Shown here one piece after another: positions 4,501-6,819 of a stretch of 6,819 nt of DNA. The DNA comes from Candidatus Micrarchaeota archaeon CG08_land_8_20_14_0_20_59_11 (GTDB lineage Archaea; Micrarchaeota; Micrarchaeia; Norongarragalinales; Norongarragalinaceae), in NCBI GenBank assembly GCA_002763345.1, contig PEXZ01000069.1:3209-10027 (forward strand), written 5' to 3'. The notes beneath the pieces are model-generated. The model was not told the DNA's origin, did no database searches, and worked only from the letters and a program-made list of their open reading frames with translations. Position 1 is the first letter of the stretch; every line of letters begins with the position of its first letter. The translations under genes were made by a program, and so were the position numbers.

Positions 4501-6819
4501 GGCGCGGGCGAAGTTGGAGAAGTTGCAGGAGGAGTTCCAGCGGTGGGTTTGGCAGAATCCGGTTCGGGCGGAAGAACTGACCAAGCTCTACAACGAGAAG
4601 TTCAACGACTGGCGGCTCCGCGAATACGACGGCTCACACCTGACGTTCCCCGGCATGGACACCGCAGCGAAGGCAGGCCTGCGGTCGCACATTCCGCACG
4701 CGGTCTGGCGGGCAGTGCAGGAGGGGCGAGGGCTCTTTGACCACGCCACCGGCTCCGGGAAGACCCGCACGATGACGGCTACTGCCATGGAACTCCGCCG
4801 GCTCGGACTGGCGAAGAAGCCCATGTTCGTCGTCCCCAAGCCCACGCTCTCGCAGTGGGACGAGGAGATCCGAAAGGTGTATCCCGGCGCCAAGGTGCTG
4901 GTCGTTTACTCAAAGCAGTGGGACAAGGAGAAGCGTCGCGAACTGACAAGCAGGATCGCTACCGGCGACTGGGATGCCGTTGTCGTCACCCATGATACCT
5001 TTGGGCAGATCCCGGTAAGCAAGGAACTCGTCCAGAAGTGGTTCAAGGAGCAACTCAACGAACTGGAAGAGGCACTTGTCGAAGTGCGCGCCGCCAAGGA
5101 CAAGAAGACCGCGAAGGAGATCGAGAAGGCGAAGGCCCGCCTGGAAGTCAAGCTGAAGAAAAAGCTGTCGGATATCGAGAAGCAGCAGGATGACTCGCTG
5201 AACTTTGACGAAATGGGTGTCGATGCGCTATTCGTTGACGAATGCCACATGTTTAAGAACTTGTGGTTTACCACCAAGCAGCAGCGAATGGCCGGTTTAG
5301 GCGGCACGGAGTCGGGCCGTGCCATAGACCTGTTCGTGAAGTCGCAGAACATGCTCCAGAAGAACGGCAACCGGGGGCTGTACTTCGGCACAGGGACACC
5401 GATCTCGAACACCATGGCGGAGATGTTCACGCTCGGCCGGTACCTTGACATGCCCACCATGCGGGCGAAGGGTATCCACCGATTCGACAACTGGGCAGGG
5501 ACTTTCGGGCAGGCTGAAACGACGCTGGAGGCAGCCCCCGAGGGCGGCTATCGACAGCGCACCCGGTTCGCCAAGTTCGTCAACATGCCGGAACTCATCA
5601 AGCTGTACCGGAAGTTCGCCGACGTGCGGACGGCCCAAGACCTGCGCGACGTGTTGCCCACCCCGGAATTGGATGGAGGCGCGGCTATCGGAGTCGTGGC
5701 AGAACCCTCGGAAGAGCTGACGAACTACATCAAGAATGTGATTCAGGTCAGGGCGAAAGAGCTGATGACTGGCCGGGTAGACCCGCGCGACGACAACTTC
5801 TTGAAGATCACCTCGGACGGGCGCAAAGCGTCGCTGGACATGCGTCTCATTGAGCCGACTTTGCCAGATGACCCGAACTCCAAGGTCAACCGGTGTGTGG
5901 CCAACGTGGTGTCGGACTGGGAGAAGCACAAGGACAGAAAAGCCACGCAGATGATCTTCCTTGATTTGTCTACCCCGAAGGGCGTCTCGGACAAAGACGA
6001 GAAGGACAAGCCGGAGTCGGCCGATGGCGCCGACGAGGACACCGACTCAGCAGAAGAGAAGGCATGGGCTGGTTCGGTGTACCAGGACGTTCGGAACAAA
6101 CTCCTTGCTCGCGGTATCCCGGCCAGCGAAGTCGCCTTCATCCACGACTACAACACCGATACCAAGAAGAAGCAACTCTCTGAGGACATGAACAGCGGGA
6201 AGGTTCGGGTGCTTATCGGTTCGTCCAGCAAGGCGGGAACCGGACTCAACGTGCAGGAACGCCTCTACGCTGTTCATCACCTCGATGCACCCTGGAAGCC
6301 GTCGGACATTGAGCAGCGCAACGGTCGGCTCATCCGGCAGGGAAACAAGCACAAGGAATGGGGCATCCCGGTACGCGAGTACCGTTACGTCACGAAGGGC
6401 TCCTTCGACGAGTTCATGTGGCAAACCATCCTGAAGAAGGCCGCCTTCATCGCACAGGCACGGTCTTCCGATATGACCCAACGAACTATGGAAGACACCG
6501 ACGCCATGGTGCTGTCGGCGGCGCAGATTATGGCCCACGCTTCAGGTAACCCGCTGGTCAAGGAGAAGGTGGAGGTAGATGCAGAGGTCTCCAAGCTGGT
6601 AAATCTGGAAACGGCGCACCAGCGGGCGAAGTACAAGGCGTCGCAGGATATCCCCGCTATGCGACGGAATGTCATACATGCGGAACGAATGGCCAAGGAT
6701 ACCCAAGCAGCTATTATCACTCTGGAGAAGAACAAACCCAAGAAGTTCGCCGTCACCGTCGAGGGGCAGCAGTACGACAACCGGGAGAAGGCTGGGCAAG
6801 CACTGCTGATTGAAGCGGA
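1586..6819 (+). CDS. Giant DNA methylase-helicase, DarB-like / N12-class adenine-specific methylase family, 3'-truncated by the window
   Basis: The frame is open for 1744 codons without a stop and continues past the window. Residues 1-60 form a basic module with LRKAQLALFG (11-20). Residues 60-190 are a low-complexity linker. YVGWGAFG (233-240) is a family signature ahead of the methyltransferase. That domain shows motif I EPSAGSG (334-340), an acidic SAM-binding VELD (E360) and catalytic motif NVPF (399-402), where N6-adenine methylases usually have NPPY/F. A helical middle region (about 540-1000) includes YLSGAVRRKL. The SF2 helicase follows: Walker A ATGSGKT (1054-1060), a charged coiled-coil insert (about 1150-1210), DECH (1218-1221), TGTPISN (1269-1275), GSSSKAGTGLN (1545-1555) and arginine-finger motif QRNGRLIRQGN (1577-1587). 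Tail motif SGNPLVKEKVEVD resembles that of the family. All catalytic motifs are present, so it is probably an active methylase and translocase. Relatives such as P1 DarB are packaged in virions and protect incoming DNA from restriction. That role here is inferred. Confidence 0.9.
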   Translation, partial: MSWKLTLSDALRKAQLALFGAAEIPNVPGTYHYQEIATKRKRVPGKRLKQIPMVRLRGQDAAPTADEMAAQLPAPKPDRRKKDDGRVSTGSLFELPDQKLGGDQPEASGRSPQGRQVGPSTPPREQADRRPDQRPAGTGGEGLRGEGTDPAGLRLPAAELTPAETQFAARGLKADPFSGNPDDLRLTDEEKIGEGSLKQKLEDNLRALSVLKKLESEGDRKATKEERKVLAKYVGWGAFGQAFHPDWNRVDRWAEEESGGLQNVSKYRLRGILETDTQKAHYKRHQEIKALMTDEEYAAAAHSALNAHFTSPPVIKAMWKAVERLGFKGGRVLEPSAGSGSFFGFQPEGTTQRSKRTAVELDKLTGGLLKNLYPNATVHVKGFQDTHLADNFFDLAISNVPFGNYPVHDPEYQQSGRGWLTKAIHNYFFAKTLDKTRPGGIVAFITSHHTMDAPSAKRFREYLSEQADFLGAVRLPNDAFKETAGTAVTTDIIFLQKKDPEFERLHPRGEGGRFVEKWDATGPMVVPNGNADDEDEEGGVRSVQVNEYFLAHPEMMLGQMGVGSGYGQMSADETGMKSDGRDLEESLNASLATLPENVVTDPTNEAVVKQEEAAIAAPDTLKEGAFKVEDGEVFVNHDGTLVKADLKGKRLERVMAMTKLREDAQKLVSAMYSEASDKDVGMLQAKLNKDYDAFVAEHGYLHEKANTQAFQEDPDAGLLLALENRDREHEAWTKADIFSERTITPGTQAKSADGPIDAMNIVLNERGELDWARMSELLKQEPEDILDELIGADLVFRDPDKLTDPVTNGWVSKDEYLSGAVRRKLALANELVENDPTYRRNVKELKKAQPKDLLPGEIFIRLGSAWIPPQHISDFVDHLLGPVPYKTRRWNAPEKEVEPQVRVNPATGEWSVDVTDDRRGGMQNRQEWGTERVPATKLLDNALNLRQPTVYEKGAGPDGKKKRMVVQDETLAARAKLEKLQEEFQRWVWQNPVRAEELTKLYNEKFNDWRLREYDGSHLTFPGMDTAAKAGLRSHIPHAVWRAVQEGRGLFDHATGSGKTRTMTATAMELRRLGLAKKPMFVVPKPTLSQWDEEIRKVYPGAKVLVVYSKQWDKEKRRELTSRIATGDWDAVVVTHDTFGQIPVSKELVQKWFKEQLNELEEALVEVRAAKDKKTAKEIEKAKARLEVKLKKKLSDIEKQQDDSLNFDEMGVDALFVDECHMFKNLWFTTKQQRMAGLGGTESGRAIDLFVKSQNMLQKNGNRGLYFGTGTPISNTMAEMFTLGRYLDMPTMRAKGIHRFDNWAGTFGQAETTLEAAPEGGYRQRTRFAKFVNMPELIKLYRKFADVRTAQDLRDVLPTPELDGGAAIGVVAEPSEELTNYIKNVIQVRAKELMTGRVDPRDDNFLKITSDGRKASLDMRLIEPTLPDDPNSKVNRCVANVVSDWEKHKDRKATQMIFLDLSTPKGVSDKDEKDKPESADGADEDTDSAEEKAWAGSVYQDVRNKLLARGIPASEVAFIHDYNTDTKKKQLSEDMNSGKVRVLIGSSSKAGTGLNVQERLYAVHHLDAPWKPSDIEQRNGRLIRQGNKHKEWGIPVREYRYVTKGSFDEFMWQTILKKAAFIAQARSSDMTQRTMEDTDAMVLSAAQIMAHASGNPLVKEKVEVDAEVSKLVNLETAHQRAKYKASQDIPAMRRNVIHAERMAKDTQAAIITLEKNKPKKFAVTVEGQQYDNREKAGQALLIEA
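1616..1645 (+). repeat. Peptide-level repeat, copy 2: LRKAQLALFG
   Basis: This copy is residues 11-20 of the giant methylase-helicase, near its extreme N-terminus. It is followed by a basic stretch (KRKRVPGKRLKQ). In the zincin-like protein the peptide is internal and is also followed, after a Gly-rich stretch, by basic residues (RRGPGKK). The shared context suggests a small module of a tag plus basic tail rather than a chance ten-residue match. Confidence 0.8.
1820..1828 (+). promoter_or_regulatory. Internal ribosome binding site for the nested small gene
   Basis: AGGAGGAAG is an excellent Shine-Dalgarno match ending seven bases before the ATG at 1836, with the AGGAGG core about ten bases away. 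In the frame of the giant gene the same bases read as tandem AGG-AGG arginine codons. This site is the main reason for starting the nested gene at 1836 rather than at the upstream ATG at 1764. Confidence 0.7.
1836..2066 (+). CDS. Small 76-residue protein nested in the +1 frame of the giant gene
   Basis: The frame runs from ATG 1836 to TAA 2064-2066, wholly inside the giant gene but in another frame. It has a strong ribosome binding site. The protein looks natural: a mostly helical, charged chain with aromatic residues (AYLSYLIKSWEETNP), then RKAGKLDRALHHANKR, a C-terminal helix DLLAQGARDYEARELIL and a short PDYAYPPLS end. Its codons favour G/C in third position, while the overlapping frame gives Gly/Pro/Arg/Gln-rich low-complexity sequence with CTA, CGA and GGA codons. 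The pattern of W..TNP, then LRKAGKL, then helix, G and A.E resembles small helical phage and mobile-element proteins of unknown function. I cannot name a family with certainty. It would be co-transcribed with the giant gene. Alternatively it could be expressed by frameshifting from the giant gene's N-terminus, or be a chance frame. I favour a real gene. Confidence 0.65.
   Translation: MAESARGAYLSYLIKSWEETNPKQVAALRKAGKLDRALHHANKRIGDRISDLLAQGARDYEARELILPDYAYPPLS

Noticed and set aside
5297..5929. Minus-strand frame of 210 codons opposite the helicase region
   Set aside because: It is a shadow of the helicase-encoding frame, which carries the TGTPISN motif here. The composition is that of antisense GC-rich sequence.

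Overview
The window is about 6.8 kb of roughly 60% G+C DNA. It carries two large plus-strand reading frames, both cut by the window edges, and one small gene that appears to be nested inside the second in another frame. There is no RNA gene, rRNA, tRNA, CRISPR array, transposase or structural phage gene. The content (a zinc-protease-like multidomain protein followed by a giant DNA methylase-helicase of the DarB / N12-class type) is typical of phages, phage-like plasmids and conjugative elements of bacteria with moderately high G+C. The host cannot be fixed from this sequence. The strong GC-rich hairpin terminator would suit an actinobacterial phage but proves nothing.

Layout. Bases 2-1501 hold the 3' part of a multidomain protein with an HELQH zincin motif, a central low-complexity linker and two small C-terminal domains of the kind found in phage/plasmid 'large polyvalent proteins'. 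Bases 1502-1585 are a compact intergenic region: a strong intrinsic terminator, a possible TACAAT -10 box inside a perfect 6-bp inverted repeat, and a Shine-Dalgarno sequence. From 1586 to the end of the window runs one uninterrupted frame of at least 1744 codons. In order it holds a short basic N-terminal module, a disordered linker, an N6-adenine-type methyltransferase domain, a long helical middle region, an SF2 helicase with both lobes, and a conserved helical tail that continues past the window. Within its linker, bases 1836-2066 encode in the +1 frame a 76-residue protein with its own strong ribosome binding site and better codon statistics than the overlapping frame.

How the parts may work together. 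The two large proteins share an identical 10-residue peptide, LRKAQLALFG, encoded with five synonymous differences. This suggests a common short protein-level signal such as a packaging, docking or processing tag. Known relatives of the giant protein (for example DarB of phage P1) are carried in the virion and protect incoming DNA from restriction. The simplest reading is therefore a counter-defence or DNA-entry module of a mobile element. That role is inferred from family resemblance and the shared tag, not shown by the sequence.
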